A stretch of 46,956 bases of DNA from contig JALQTQ010000003.1 in assembly GCA_023263995.1 (NCBI GenBank), positions 1 through 46,956 of the forward strand, given 5' to 3'. Of the stretch, positions 9,310 through 17,803 are shown in pieces. A program made the translations under genes and the position numbers. The notes under the pieces are model-generated. The model was not told where the DNA came from. It was given only the letters and a program-made list of their open reading frames with translations, and did not search any database. How positions within the stretch are numbered: the stretch's first letter is position 1; every line of letters begins with the position of its first letter. Origin of the DNA: Akkermansiaceae bacterium. Lineage in GTDB: Bacteria > Verrucomicrobiota > Verrucomicrobiia > Verrucomicrobiales > Akkermansiaceae.

Positions 9310-9621
9310 TCAGGAGGTCACGATTCGTTTGCGCATGGTGGCGATGAGGCGTCGTGGTATGGCAAAGATTTCTTTGGCTTTTTGCACGGAGGGCTTGGGA
9401 TCTTTCAGGAAGTTTAGTTTGTGGGCGAGTTAAAGGTGGGTACGATGTTCGGCATTTGAGTCCTTGGCAAGGCGTTCGGTTCCTTCGGCAGGGTCCGCAG
9501 GAACCGAGACAGCCGCCCTTTCGATCTGATTCGTCATTCCAAAATCGTAGACGGATTTTGAGGACCGGGAGATTTCAACGGTGTGCCGACCAGCGCGTTT
9601 CCAAACATTAATGTCTTCAAA
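9310..9621 (-). pseudogene. Decayed four-helix-bundle protein gene (S23 / 23S rRNA IVS-type family)
   Basis: Translating the minus strand from 9621 gives FEDINVWKRA, then DFGMTNQIERAAVSVPA, AEGTERLAKDSNAEHRTH, an in-frame TAA at 9430-9432, and finally KAKEIFAIPRRLIATMRKR. These blocks match, in order, the start, middle and end of the small four-helix-bundle family (usual form FEDLEVWK...DQIRRAAVSIPSNIAEG...AREISAMLxGLIRSLRKR, about 115-125 residues). Here only about 103 codons remain. About ten residues are lost after AEGTER, another gap follows the stop, and no start codon precedes the first block. The relic fills the ahcY-metK gap. Intact members have no firmly established role. Confidence 0.72.
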
Positions 9622-9664
9622 GGATGCGGAGGACCTTTCTGTTTCCTGACAGCTGTTCCCGTTT

Positions 9665-10861
9665 TCAGATGGCCGATTTGAGATCTTCCACCTTGTCAGC
9701 CTGTTCCCATGGGAGGGCAGTAGAAGAATAACCGAAATGTCCGTAGTTGGTAGACTGGCTGTAGATCGGGCGGAGCAGGTCAAGTTGGGCCACAATGTCG
9801 GCGGCCTTGAAACTAAAGACCTCCTTGACAGCCTTGATGATTTTTTCGTCATCAACTTGATTGGTGCCAAAGGTGTTGACATTGATGCTGACGGGATCGG
9901 GATAGCCGATGGCGTATGCGAGCTGGAGCTCGCACTCGGTCGCCATTCCGGCTGCCACGATATTCTTTGCAACCCAACGGGCCATGTACGCCGCTGAACG
10001 ATCAACCTTGGAAGGATCCTTACCGGAAAAGGCCCCGCCTCCGTGACGCCCCATGCCGCCGTAGGTGTCGACAATGATCTTGCGTCCGGTCAGGCCCGCA
10101 TCGCCTTCGGGTCCGCCAATCACAAAGCGTCCGGTCGGATTGATGAGATATTGGGTATCGTCAGTCAGAAGGTCGCCGGGGATCACCTTTTCGATGAGGT
10201 CACGTTTGAGAATTTCGCGCATCTCAGAGGTGTCGATTTCCTCGGCATGCATGGTGGAAACAACCACGGCGGTGACGCTGACGGGCTTGCCATCGACATA
10301 CTGCATCGAGACTTGGGTCTTGGAGTCAGGTCGCAGCCAGGTGTGAACGCGGTCCTTACGAAGGTTGGTGAGGGCCTCGCCAAGACGGTGGGCGTAGGCA
10401 ATCGGAGCTGGCATGAGTTCCTCGGTGTCATGGGCGGCATAACCGAACATGATTCCCTGATCACCCGCTCCCTGCTCAGCGGTGTCCTTGTGCTCGGCCG
10501 CCTTGGCATCAACTCCCTGAGCAATGTCTTGGGACTGCTTTCCAAGGAAGTTCATGAAAAAGAGACTCTCGGCGTCAAACTTGGAGCTGTAACTGTATCC
10601 GGTATTCTCGGCGTATTGCTTGTCGTAGCCGATCTTGCGAACTGCTTCGCGGGCCACTTCCTCATAGTTGATTTCGGCACCCGTGGTGATTTCCCCCGCC
10701 AAAGCGAGGACGTTATCCTTGACGAGAGTTTCGCAAGCAACGCGGGACATGGGATCTTGCGCAAGGCAAGCATCAAGGATCGCATCGGAAACGGTGTCGC
10801 ACACTTTGTCAGGATGACCTTCGGTGACGGATTCGGAGGAGAAAATGAAACTTTTGCTCAT
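9665..10861 (-). CDS. metK: S-adenosylmethionine synthetase
   Basis: 398 residues, a normal MetK length. It makes SAM from methionine and ATP. The N terminus carries [21 protein letters not shown] with the catalytic His-Pro-Asp-Lys. The central [12 protein letters not shown] and [18 protein letters not shown] segments (phosphate and metal binding) are complete. The start ATG lies 60 bases from that of the divergent ArsR-methyltransferase gene, and the space between holds overlapping palindromes. Together with ahcY and the regulator it forms a SAM-cycle cluster. Confidence 0.98.
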   Translation of the reverse strand: MSKSFIFSSESVTEGHPDKVCDTVSDAILDACLAQDPMSRVACETLVKDNVLALAGEITTGAEINYEEVAREAVRKIGYDKQYAENTGYSYSSKFDAESLFFMNFLGKQSQDIAQGVDAKAAEHKDTAEQGAGDQGIMFGYAAHDTEELMPAPIAYAHRLGEALTNLRKDRVHTWLRPDSKTQVSMQYVDGKPVSVTAVVVSTMHAEEIDTSEMREILKRDLIEKVIPGDLLTDDTQYLINPTGRFVIGGPEGDAGLTGRKIIVDTYGGMGRHGGGAFSGKDPSKVDRSAAYMARWVAKNIVAAGMATECELQLAYAIGYPDPVSINVNTFGTNQVDDEKIIKAVKEVFSFKAADIVAQLDLLRPIYSQSTNYGHFGYSSTALPWEQADKVEDLKSAI

Positions 10862-10870
10862 GAGTTTGAA

Positions 10871-10898
10871 TTTGATATCGTCAAATCGCGATTTGTTG
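10871..10898. promoter_or_regulatory. Overlapping palindromes between metK and the SahR-like gene (candidate operator)
   Basis: TTTGATATCGTCAAA (10871-10885) has perfect 5-base arms, and CAAATCGCGATTTG (10882-10895) is a perfect 14-base palindrome extending to TCAAATCGCGATTTGTTGA. They lie in the 60-base divergent promoter, where an ArsR-type repressor would block both genes. Shape and position fit an ArsR/SmtB inverted repeat; binding by the neighbouring protein is inference. Confidence 0.6.
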
Positions 10899-10921
10899 AT
10901 ACGAGTTACGCCTCTTCGGTC

Positions 10922-11836
10922 ATGCCGTCAATTCTCAATTCTCTCAAAATGATTTCCGATCCCACTCGGTTGCGGATTTTGCTGCTTCTGGATGAGGAAT
11001 CGCTCTCGGTAGCAGAGCTGCAGCAGATTCTCGGGATGGGGCAGTCCCGGATTTCCACTCAGCTATCCCAGCTCAAAAAGGAGGGACTGGTGACCGATCA
11101 GCGATCGGGAAAGAACAACATCTATTCGGCACAGGTTCCCGGTGAGTTGGAAGCCATCATGCGGGAGGCCGGCCGTGAGCTACCCGAGCGGGGCCACGAC
11201 CAGGCTTCGCTTCGTCATATCCTGCGCAAACGAAAGGATCAGGTCCGGGCTTATTTCGACGAACTGGCCGGCCGCTTTGGTCGGGAGTATGTTCCCGGTC
11301 GTTCATGGAAAGGATTGGCTGAAGCCATGTTGAAGATCCTCAACTACGAGGTAGTGGCGGACTTGGGGGCTGGAGAGGGAACGCTCTCGCAATTGATCGC
11401 ACAGCGGGCGCGCAAGGTCATTGCGATCGACAATTCGGAAAAGATGGTGGCCTTTGGCAAGAAGCTGGCCCGGGAAAACCAGCTGCCCCACCTCGAATAC
11501 CGCCTCGGCGACATCGAAGCGCCTCCGATCGATGACGATTCAGTGGACTTGGCCATTTTCTCGCAGGCCCTGCACCACGCCGAGCAACCGGCCAAGGCTC
11601 TCTTGGAAGCGCACCGCATTCTCAAGCCCGGAGGACGCCTGATCGTCCTCGATCTCCTGCGGCACAGCTTCGAGAAGGCCCGAGACCTTTATTACGACAC
11701 GTGGCTCGGTTTTCCGGAAGTGGAGCTCGCGGAAATGCTCACCGCCTGCGGGTTTCGGGAAGTCGAAACTGCAATCGTCGACCGCGAGGAGTCCCCGCCT
11801 CATTTCCAAACCCTTCTTGCCAGCGCGGCCAAATGA
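10922..11836 (+). CDS. ArsR-family HTH fused to SAM-methyltransferase-like domain; probable SAH-responsive repressor SahR
   Basis: 304 residues from the ATG at 10922; a longer upstream frame exists but would run through metK. Residues 1-75 are a winged helix of ArsR type ([18 protein letters not shown], then [19 protein letters not shown]). From about 130 a class I methyltransferase fold follows, with the nucleotide loop D147-L-G-A-G-E-G, the acidic IAIDNSEKM strand and [12 protein letters not shown]. This architecture and the neighbourhood (divergent metK, nearby ahcY) match SahR, described in Proteobacteria as a repressor that releases DNA when SAH binds its methylase-like domain. It could instead be an active methyltransferase with a DNA-binding head. 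No metal-binding cysteine pair of the classic ArsR type was seen in the HTH. Confidence 0.85.
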   Translation: MPSILNSLKMISDPTRLRILLLLDEESLSVAELQQILGMGQSRISTQLSQLKKEGLVTDQRSGKNNIYSAQVPGELEAIMREAGRELPERGHDQASLRHILRKRKDQVRAYFDELAGRFGREYVPGRSWKGLAEAMLKILNYEVVADLGAGEGTLSQLIAQRARKVIAIDNSEKMVAFGKKLARENQLPHLEYRLGDIEAPPIDDDSVDLAIFSQALHHAEQPAKALLEAHRILKPGGRLIVLDLLRHSFEKARDLYYDTWLGFPEVELAEMLTACGFREVETAIVDREESPPHFQTLLASAAK

Positions 11837-12020
11837 GGGCTTCGATTGGCCTCACCTTGGTGGGAGCCTTTCTTTGATTTCCGTGCAGCCTTACCTCCAC
11901 CCTGCACAGGAATCTCGGGGTCCCACAAGCCCGCTCGGTCCCTGATGGCCAAGCCACCCGAACCATCCGCGACATCCCACGGAAACCCCGAGCCATCCGT
12001 TTTAATTACTAAAAAACTCG

Positions 12021-12165
12021 TACAAAGGCGTCGACTTCACCCTTCTCACCTACGATCAACGCGGGTACGAACTCAGAGTGGTAGACCAGTAGGACAGGCC
12101 GCCGAGCTCGCGATTTGAATGGGCATGGTGGAAGGCAAAGGGGCTTCAACCGCCGGAGGAATCTC
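12021..12165 (+). pseudogene. Possible relic of a phosphodiester glycosidase (DUF2233-type) gene in the 11837-12165 gap
   Basis: The gap between the SahR-like gene and DUF6807 has no intact gene. From 12021 one frame reads YKGVDFTLLTYDQRGYELRV up to TAG at 12090. Shifted frame from 12089 reads VGQAAELAI, a stop, then MGMVEGKGAS. The order recalls the start of DUF2233 proteins (GVxF...VDLxxxxLxLF, A.AAA...GLVxxDGK). The match is weak, short and broken, so this is only a suggestion. Nothing else was recognised in 11837-12020. Confidence 0.25.
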
Positions 12166-13059
12166 CTACTCGTTCCAAGCCTTCCATAGGCGATCGATGC
12201 GATCAGTCTCAGGGAGGGAACCTTCCTTGATCAGAAAACGGTAGTTCACAGTGAGCGACTCCCCTTTCGGAATCGTTTGGGTGAAGTAAGCCCCGAAACG
12301 ACCGTAATCTCGATAGGCTGAATACACCGTTCCTTTTGGATTCTTCCGACTGTTCATGTGAACGACCGAATAGTCTCGGTCACCAAGGGAATAGGTTTCG
12401 GCCGCCCATCGAAGATCTTTAGCCTGACGGGGATTCGTCAACCCGTCGGGAAAGAGGTAGCGGGTTTTTTTGCGGTCCACTTCATTGGAGGGCCGGTATT
12501 GAATCCCGGCATGTTCGGGGTCGCCGCCCAGAACGACCTCTGCATCGGTCGGACTTAATTTTGATTGAAAGTCAATCATAAGCCTTGCGTCTTCCAGGAT
12601 CTCCATGACCGAGATGGTCCTTTCTTCCTCGAGGAAAGGCTTGCCGTTCTGATCCATCCAATGGGTCAATGAGGTGAAGGTCGCCACCCCGTCTTTGATT
12701 TCCTTCTTGAGAAACTTCTGATGAACAATCGACCCGCCTTTCATGTGCCAGCGGTCATAGGTTTTTCCGTTCACCTTGATCTTGCTCCAGCCGATGAAGA
12801 TTCCACGATGGTGAGTGAATTGTCCACCTGGGCCCTTGGTGATCGGAGCCTTTCCCTCGGCATCGAAGACATGGAGATAAGGTTTGTAAGTCTGATGCAG
12901 GCTCTCGGGAGTCGACGGATCATAGTCGTACATGTAGCGAACTGCGGTCTTCCCATCCGAAATAATATCAAGGTGCTTCCCCTCAGTCTCATGAAATTCA
13001 AGAGCCGCGCCGACAAGATGGAACGGCAACAGCATCGCAAAGAAAAGGGTTCTATTCAT
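12166..13059 (-). CDS. DUF6807 (PmoA-family) secreted protein
   Basis: 297 residues with a short signal peptide (MNRTLFFAMLLPFHLVGAA). It matches the family annotated as PmoA or DUF6807, with the blocks YKPYLHVFDAEGKAPITKG, THHRGIFIGWS, RWHMKGGSIVHQ and DPEHAGIQYRPSNEV in order. The name PmoA comes from an old annotation and does not imply methane oxidation. The family is abundant in Verrucomicrobiota and Planctomycetota, often near sugar-degrading genes; the fold is a beta-sandwich and no reaction is established. It ends close to the possible relic at 12021-12165 and is divergent from the VWA gene. Confidence 0.85.
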   Translation of the reverse strand: MNRTLFFAMLLPFHLVGAALEFHETEGKHLDIISDGKTAVRYMYDYDPSTPESLHQTYKPYLHVFDAEGKAPITKGPGGQFTHHRGIFIGWSKIKVNGKTYDRWHMKGGSIVHQKFLKKEIKDGVATFTSLTHWMDQNGKPFLEEERTISVMEILEDARLMIDFQSKLSPTDAEVVLGGDPEHAGIQYRPSNEVDRKKTRYLFPDGLTNPRQAKDLRWAAETYSLGDRDYSVVHMNSRKNPKGTVYSAYRDYGRFGAYFTQTIPKGESLTVNYRFLIKEGSLPETDRIDRLWKAWNE

Positions 13060-13265
13060 CCCCTCAACGACGGAGCAGAATGGGGCGATCTTTCAAGACC
13101 CGTTTCAAGGCCGCCAGGTCATTCGAGCGTGGCCGATTTCTTTTGCTTCTTCGCAGGACATTTTCCACTAAGGTCCCGAGAAATCGGTTCGTTTTAGATC
13201 AGGCAGGTCAGACCACCGGTCAATTCCGGCGCACGATCGATTGCCCATTCACCTCACTGAGTCCC

Positions 13266-14378
13266 ATGTCCCAAATTTCTGTTCCTCCACAAGTCGACCC
13301 CCAGCTTCCTCAGGCCGTTGTGGTTGCCGCGCGCCCCTTGTCAGCCCGGGCCCTCCTTCGCAAACAACAACGAACAGCCACCTTGGTGAGCTTGGTTGTG
13401 GCTTTGCTCCTCATGGTGATGATGGGTCTCATTCTTGCTCTGATCTTCATGGCAGTCGAAAGCACTTCCAAGCCTACTTTGGTGGCTTATTCCGGGGTGC
13501 CCGAACCCGAAGAAAGAATCACGCCGCCCAAAGTTCAGACCTCGGTCGAACGTAAGCCTTCGGCTCCCAGCCTGTCGGCCAGCAAAATGATCGTTGCCAA
13601 CAATTCCTCACCGACCGCAGTGCCGGTGCCCACGATCGAGGTTGAGGACGTTTCGATGGAAATGGGAGTAGGAAACGATTTTGGCGAAGGTTGGGGAGAC
13701 GGCGATGGCTTCGGCTCCGGGGGCGGCTCCAGCTTCTTCGGACAAACCTCACGAGCCGAACGCATCGCTTACGTCATCGATTTCTCGTCATCCATGAAAG
13801 GTCAGGACCGTCACAAGATCATGCGCGATGAATTATGTGAATCTCTTCAGAAAATGGAGAATGGTCTTCAAATCGGCATGGTCTTCTTTGGGGGTCCGGC
13901 TTGGGTTGCCGGAGACGAGATTAAAATGGGCCAAGGCAAAAAGGACGCGGTGGTCACAGCGAAAGGAGGAAAAAAATTCAAGTGGAAGTCAAACGGGGGC
14001 GCCCACAATTGGGAGCCTGACGGGCCCAAACAAAAGGTTCCGTGGCATACGATTGACGACCGAGAAGTCAAGCGACTGCAAAAGATCGTCCGTGAGACGC
14101 CTTTGTTCTGGGGAACGATTTGGGATCACCCTCTTCATATGGCCCTCGACATGGACCCTGCTCCACAAACCATTTATTTCATGACCGACGGTTCGGCCAG
14201 CGGGTCCGCGAAATGGGCCCAAGAAATTGGAAAGAAGGCCAAGAAAATGGGCGTGGTGATCAACTGCGTGGCCTTGATGCACCCCAAAGCCAAGGAAGAC
14301 CTTCAAACCATTGCCGACATGACCGGGGGGCAGCTTACCATGGTCAATGAAAAGGGCAAGCGAGTCCAAATTAAGTAA
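13266..14378 (+). CDS. Membrane-anchored von Willebrand factor A domain protein
   Basis: 370 residues from the ATG at 13266 (MSQISVPPQ); the frame is open further upstream but without a better start. One transmembrane helix spans about 38-66 (LVSLVVALLLMVMMGLIL). A Pro/Ser-rich linker and a Gly/Asp-rich stretch (DFGEGWGDGDGFGSGGG) follow, then a VWA domain of about 200 residues. The metal-ion site is present as D172-F-S-S-S in YVIDFSSSMKG, with later TGxxD-like and FMTDGSASG segments. VWA domains bind partner proteins through the metal site. The partner is unknown; no MoxR or ExbB/TolR-type genes adjoin it. It converges on mnmG. Confidence 0.85.
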   Translation: MSQISVPPQVDPQLPQAVVVAARPLSARALLRKQQRTATLVSLVVALLLMVMMGLILALIFMAVESTSKPTLVAYSGVPEPEERITPPKVQTSVERKPSAPSLSASKMIVANNSSPTAVPVPTIEVEDVSMEMGVGNDFGEGWGDGDGFGSGGGSSFFGQTSRAERIAYVIDFSSSMKGQDRHKIMRDELCESLQKMENGLQIGMVFFGGPAWVAGDEIKMGQGKKDAVVTAKGGKKFKWKSNGGAHNWEPDGPKQKVPWHTIDDREVKRLQKIVRETPLFWGTIWDHPLHMALDMDPAPQTIYFMTDGSASGSAKWAQEIGKKAKKMGVVINCVALMHPKAKEDLQTIADMTGGQLTMVNEKGKRVQIK

Positions 14379-14438
14379 AGGGCTCTCCCTTAAGCGGTCC
14401 TCGTAGAGGGGCACCACCAGTAGAAGGATCGTCGGTGA

Positions 14439-16316
14439 CTACGCTTTCAAAGCCCTCGCCTTTCGCTCCTTTTCCAGCCAGATCATCAGGAGTGTCACAT
14501 CGGCCGGGGTAATCCCTGAAATACGGGCAGCCTGTCCCAGCGTCCGAGGCCGAATGCTCGAGAGCCGCTGCCGGGCCTCGGCTTTCAAACCAGTCAGCTT
14601 GTCGTAATCAATGCTGGGAGGTATTTCGGCCGACTCTTGTTTCTTAAATCGCTCGACCTCTTGATGCTGCCGAGCAATGTGTCCTTCATACTTAAAATCG
14701 GCCTCGAGGATAGGCCAATGTTCCACGTGGAACCTTTCTTGGATCTCCGAAGGCAGATTTGCCCAAGTATTTCCCCCGCGGCGGAACCAGTGATCCAATT
14801 TGATCCCCTGATAATTGATTTTTCGAATGATCTCCCGGGCTTTCCGCAACTGCGCCATCTTGGAAAGATAAACTTTTTCGCGACCCTCGGAGTAGAGGCC
14901 AAGGGAGCACGCCAGCGATCCCAGTCGCTCGTCAGCGTTGTCCTGACGAAGCAAGAGACGATATTCGGCCCGACTCGTAAACATCCGATAGGGTTCGGTG
15001 CATCCTTTGGTGACCAAGTCGTCAATCATCACCCCGAGGTATGCTTCTTCACGTCCGAGGATGAGCGGTGCCTTGCCTTTAACCTTAAGAGCGGCATTGA
15101 TCCCCGCTAGAAGCCCCTGCCCTGCCGCCTCCTCGTATCCCGAAGTCCCATTGATCTGCCCAGCGAAAAACAACCCAGACACTTTCTTCGTTTCCAGCGT
15201 CGTCTGAAGTTGGGTCGGCGGACAATAATCGTATTCCACTGCGTATCCGGGCCTGATAATTTCGCATTTTTCCAAACCTGGAATGGTTCGGAGAAAATCC
15301 AGTTGAACTTCGTAAGGGAGCGAGGTGGATACTCCGTTGACGTAGTATTCGAGGGTATGGCGTCCTTCTGGCTCTAAGAAGACTTGGTGTCGGTCCTTTT
15401 CGGCAAAACGAACCACCTTGTCTTCGATCGATGGACAATAACGGGGCCCAACCCCTTCGATTTTTCCCGAATACATCGGTGATTGGTGGAGATTATTTCG
15501 AATCACGTCGTGGGTTTGAGGATTCGTCCAAGTGATCCAGCAAGGCACTTGTTCCACGTGGAACGTCGGATCGCCCCAATCATTCAAAGTGAAGACATCA
15601 TCATGATCTTTGTGACATAGTTCAGGGTGGTAGCTGAATAAAGACGGCGGTTGATCCCCTTCCTGTTTTTCACATTTTGAAAAATCAAGACTTCGGCCGT
15701 TGAGTCGACAAGGAGTGCCTGTCTTGAAACGATCAATTTCAAATCCAAGATTCCGGAGAGAATTGGAGACGGTCGAGGTTCCTTCTCCCATCCGGCCACC
15801 CTTCTCATTTCTAAGGCCAACGTGCATGAGCCCTCGCATGAAGGTTCCGGCGGAAAGAATAACGGTAAGAGCCCTGATTTCCATCTGGAGGCTAGTTTGA
15901 ATACCAACGACCTGATCGTTCTTCACCAAGATGGAAGCAACATTACCTTGGTGAAGATCAATTCCGGGAGTACCTTCCACGATCCGCTTCATGCGAAATT
16001 GGTAGGCTTTCTTATCGCACTGGGCTCGAGGAGCGCGCACCGATGGGCCTTTGGCCGCATTCAACATACGCCACTGGATGGCGGTGGCATCGGTATTCTC
16101 CGCCATCAGTCCCCCAAGGGCATCAATTTCCCTCACCATGTGGCCTTTGCCGAGTCCCCCGATTGCCGGGTTGCAACTCATTTGTCCGATGGTGTCAAGA
16201 TTCTGAGTGAGCAGGGCCACGGAAGCACCAAGGCGGGCAGCGGCATGGGCAGCTTCGACTCCGGCATGGCCGGCCCCGATCACTAGGACATCATATTCTT
16301 TCGGATAGCGAAACAT
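14439..16316 (-). CDS. mnmG: tRNA uridine 5-carboxymethylaminomethyl modification enzyme MnmG (GidA)
   Basis: 625 residues, full length. With MnmE it installs the cmnm5 group on U34 of certain tRNAs, using FAD, NADH and methylene-tetrahydrofolate. The FAD loop [20 protein letters not shown] opens the protein. Family signatures include [53 protein letters not shown] and [20 protein letters not shown]. The C-terminal MnmE-binding helical domain is intact. Two parS-like sites lie inside the gene, each read in frame as Phe-His-Val-Glu and each in a poorly conserved part of the protein. Its upstream region holds an intrinsic terminator on its own strand, 67 bases before the start. Confidence 0.98.
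   Translation of the reverse strand: MFRYPKEYDVLVIGAGHAGVEAAHAAARLGASVALLTQNLDTIGQMSCNPAIGGLGKGHMVREIDALGGLMAENTDATAIQWRMLNAAKGPSVRAPRAQCDKKAYQFRMKRIVEGTPGIDLHQGNVASILVKNDQVVGIQTSLQMEIRALTVILSAGTFMRGLMHVGLRNEKGGRMGEGTSTVSNSLRNLGFEIDRFKTGTPCRLNGRSLDFSKCEKQEGDQPPSLFSYHPELCHKDHDDVFTLNDWGDPTFHVEQVPCWITWTNPQTHDVIRNNLHQSPMYSGKIEGVGPRYCPSIEDKVVRFAEKDRHQVFLEPEGRHTLEYYVNGVSTSLPYEVQLDFLRTIPGLEKCEIIRPGYAVEYDYCPPTQLQTTLETKKVSGLFFAGQINGTSGYEEAAGQGLLAGINAALKVKGKAPLILGREEAYLGVMIDDLVTKGCTEPYRMFTSRAEYRLLLRQDNADERLGSLACSLGLYSEGREKVYLSKMAQLRKAREIIRKINYQGIKLDHWFRRGGNTWANLPSEIQERFHVEHWPILEADFKYEGHIARQHQEVERFKKQESAEIPPSIDYDKLTGLKAEARQRLSSIRPRTLGQAARISGITPADVTLLMIWLEKERKARALKA
14719..14734. other. parS-like centromere site 1, inside mnmG
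   Basis: TGTTCCACGTGGAACC contains the perfect 14-base palindrome GTTCCACGTGGAAC. This equals the ParB-binding parS sequence known from Pseudomonas and closely matches the general bacterial parS consensus TGTTTCACGTGAAACA. It codes for Phe-His-Val-Glu in the C-terminal part of MnmG. Confidence 0.82.
15550..15565. other. parS-like centromere site 2, inside mnmG
   Basis: TGTTCCACGTGGAACG has the same perfect 14-base palindrome as site 1, 831 bases away, again read as Phe-His-Val-Glu, just before QVPCWIT of MnmG. Two copies of a 14-base palindrome within 850 bases are very unlikely by chance. No third copy was seen in the window. Confidence 0.82.
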
Positions 16317-16382
16317 GGGCAGGGCTGGAAGCTAGCAGGGATTCACCCAAAGACAAGGCGACCGACAAAACGAGCGTGCCAC

Positions 16383-16424
16383 AAAAAACAACAGCGGCTC
16401 CCCCCGAAAGGCGAACCGCTGTTG
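16383..16424 (-). terminator. Strong intrinsic terminator on the minus strand, upstream of mnmG
   Basis: On the minus strand CAACAGCGG (16424-16416) pairs perfectly with CCGCTGTTG (16397-16389) and is followed at once by TTTTTT (16388-16383). It lies 67 bases before the mnmG start and points towards it. It must therefore either attenuate a long mnmG leader or end a separate small RNA made from about 16430-16640. Confidence 0.75.
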
Positions 16425-16454
16425 AGCACACACGCAACAACAATCTTGTTACAT

Positions 16455-16522
16455 GGGAAGAAACGATCTTCCCGATAAAATCTGTCTAAAAACTACGAAA
16501 AAGGAGAATTTTTTATCGGGAA
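16455..16522. repeat. Two mutually exclusive inverted repeats in the mnmG upstream region
   Basis: TTCCCGATAAAA (16469-16480) and TTTTATCGGGAA (16511-16522) form a perfect 12-base inverted repeat with a 30-base loop. GGGAAGA (16455-16461) and TCTTCCC (16467-16473) form a second perfect hairpin with a 5-base loop. Both need bases 16469-16473, so an RNA could fold only one at a time. On the minus strand they precede the terminator at 16383-16424, as in a switch or a structured small RNA. The DNA is clearly AT-richer than its surroundings. Confidence 0.6.
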
Positions 16523-16664
16523 CCATTTTTTCGGCCTCCGGTCATCGCTTCTCCGCCCAGTTCGTCGAGATTAGACAACGCCAAGGCTAAAAAATTCATC
16601 ATAAATCGAAGCAAGTTTTATAACGAGCAAGACTAGGCTTTCTTTGGATACACCCCAGGACCGC

Positions 16665-16733
16665 GGATCATCGCGATTTCGCTGACGACGATCCCTTTTT
16701 CCCATGACCTCTTCTTCCGAAGGGGGTTTTTTT
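16665..16733 (+). terminator. Two tandem terminator-like hairpins on the plus strand
   Basis: GGATCATCG (16665-16673) pairs with CGACGATCC (16686-16694) with one mismatch and is followed by CTTTTT. A second hairpin, CCTCTTC-TTCC-GAAGGGG (16708-16725, one G-U pair), is followed by seven T (16727-16733). Both lie upstream of the CAP gene (ATG 16785). With the opposite terminator at 16383, they bracket 16425-16660 with outward-facing stops, which hints at non-coding RNA from this stretch. No coding potential was seen there. Confidence 0.5.
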
Positions 16734-16784
16734 CAACGACAAAGCCAGACAGTTTCGCTACTTACTCAGGCCCCTCCATCATCC

Positions 16785-17795
16785 ATGACTCATCGCGTTT
16801 TTCTTTTTCTTCTCATGACCACCTGCCCGCTCTGGGCGGCCTCACTCAGGGTCAACGAAATCTTTGTTCGTCTGCAAGGAACCATCCAAGACGGAGAGGG
16901 ATACGATGACTTGGTGGCAGATCTCAAGAACCTTGAAAATACCGAGCTCTCCGCCCTTCTCAAGGAACTCGATCTCACTTGGAAACCACTGCGCACGCGA
17001 TACACCCGAGCTCACCAAGAATTTGTGGACAGTACTTTGAAGGGCGAAGGTAGACAGCAGGCCAAAGCGGACATCCGACGTTGTCGCAGCGAATTCATGG
17101 AAGTTTACCAACTCGGCGAAGGACCAATGAAGCCACTTCTCAAGTCCAAAAGCATGCCTGCCCTCGTTGAGCTCCGCAAATTAATCATGCCTACGCCAGC
17201 TGAAGTTCTTGGTTCCGCACCCCTCGCCCTTGAAAAGCAGCGCGAAGTCGTTTTTGTCCTTGCTCGCTTTCGAGATGCTATCGTTGAAACTGCAGTTCTT
17301 CCCGATGAAGAAAAGGCAGAGGCTTCGCTGCTGCAGCACGAAAAGCAAGTCATCGCGTCGATGAGTGGTCTGCCCCGAGACGGTCTCCGGATCATCGAGG
17401 AAAACGAAAAAATTGCCACCAAGGCTGAGATTCCCGATGACGAACGCGCGGGAATTCGTGAATTAAATGAATGGCGTCTTCTCCTCGGGCTCAATGCTCT
17501 CGTGATCGATCCCAAGCTTTGCCTAGCCAGTCGCGGGCATTCCGAAGACATGCACACCCATCGCTTCTTTGCTCACGAATCTCCCTTGGCCGGCAAACGC
17601 ACCCCCTGGGATCGTGCCGCTAATGCCGGAACCAAGGCCAGCGGCGAAAACATTTACATGGGATCGACCGAACCATCCTCAGCAAACAAAGGGTGGTTTT
17701 ACTCACCCGGCCACCACAAGAACATGTTCAAGCCAAGCCACACCCGGATCGGTCTGGGACGACACCAAACACATTGGACCCAAATGTTTGGCTGA
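16785..17795 (+). CDS. Secreted CAP-domain (SCP/PR-1-like) protein
   Basis: 336 residues from the ATG at 16785, which places a signal peptide at the start (THRVFLFLLMTTCPLWA). An ATG at 16704 would sit in a terminator-like hairpin and bury the signal. Residues 20-220 are helical and charged with no recognised domain. The last 120 residues form a CAP domain: LNEWRLLLGLNALVID, then SRGHSEDMHTHRFFAHESP, GENIYMG and HHKNMFKPSHTRIGLG. His residues of the CAP cavity (HSEDM, GHHKNM) are present. Bacterial CAP proteins are extracytoplasmic and mostly of unknown activity. It converges on ribD, leaving only 8 bases between the two. Confidence 0.85.
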   Translation: MTHRVFLFLLMTTCPLWAASLRVNEIFVRLQGTIQDGEGYDDLVADLKNLENTELSALLKELDLTWKPLRTRYTRAHQEFVDSTLKGEGRQQAKADIRRCRSEFMEVYQLGEGPMKPLLKSKSMPALVELRKLIMPTPAEVLGSAPLALEKQREVVFVLARFRDAIVETAVLPDEEKAEASLLQHEKQVIASMSGLPRDGLRIIEENEKIATKAEIPDDERAGIRELNEWRLLLGLNALVIDPKLCLASRGHSEDMHTHRFFAHESPLAGKRTPWDRAANAGTKASGENIYMGSTEPSSANKGWFYSPGHHKNMFKPSHTRIGLGRHQTHWTQMFG

Positions 17796-17803
17796 TTTCT
17801 CTG

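Noticed and set aside
16317-16784. Chromosome origin (oriC) next to mnmG
   Set aside because: The stretch is AT-rich and mnmG often adjoins oriC, but no DnaA box (TTATNCACA or one-mismatch cluster) was found, so no origin is called.
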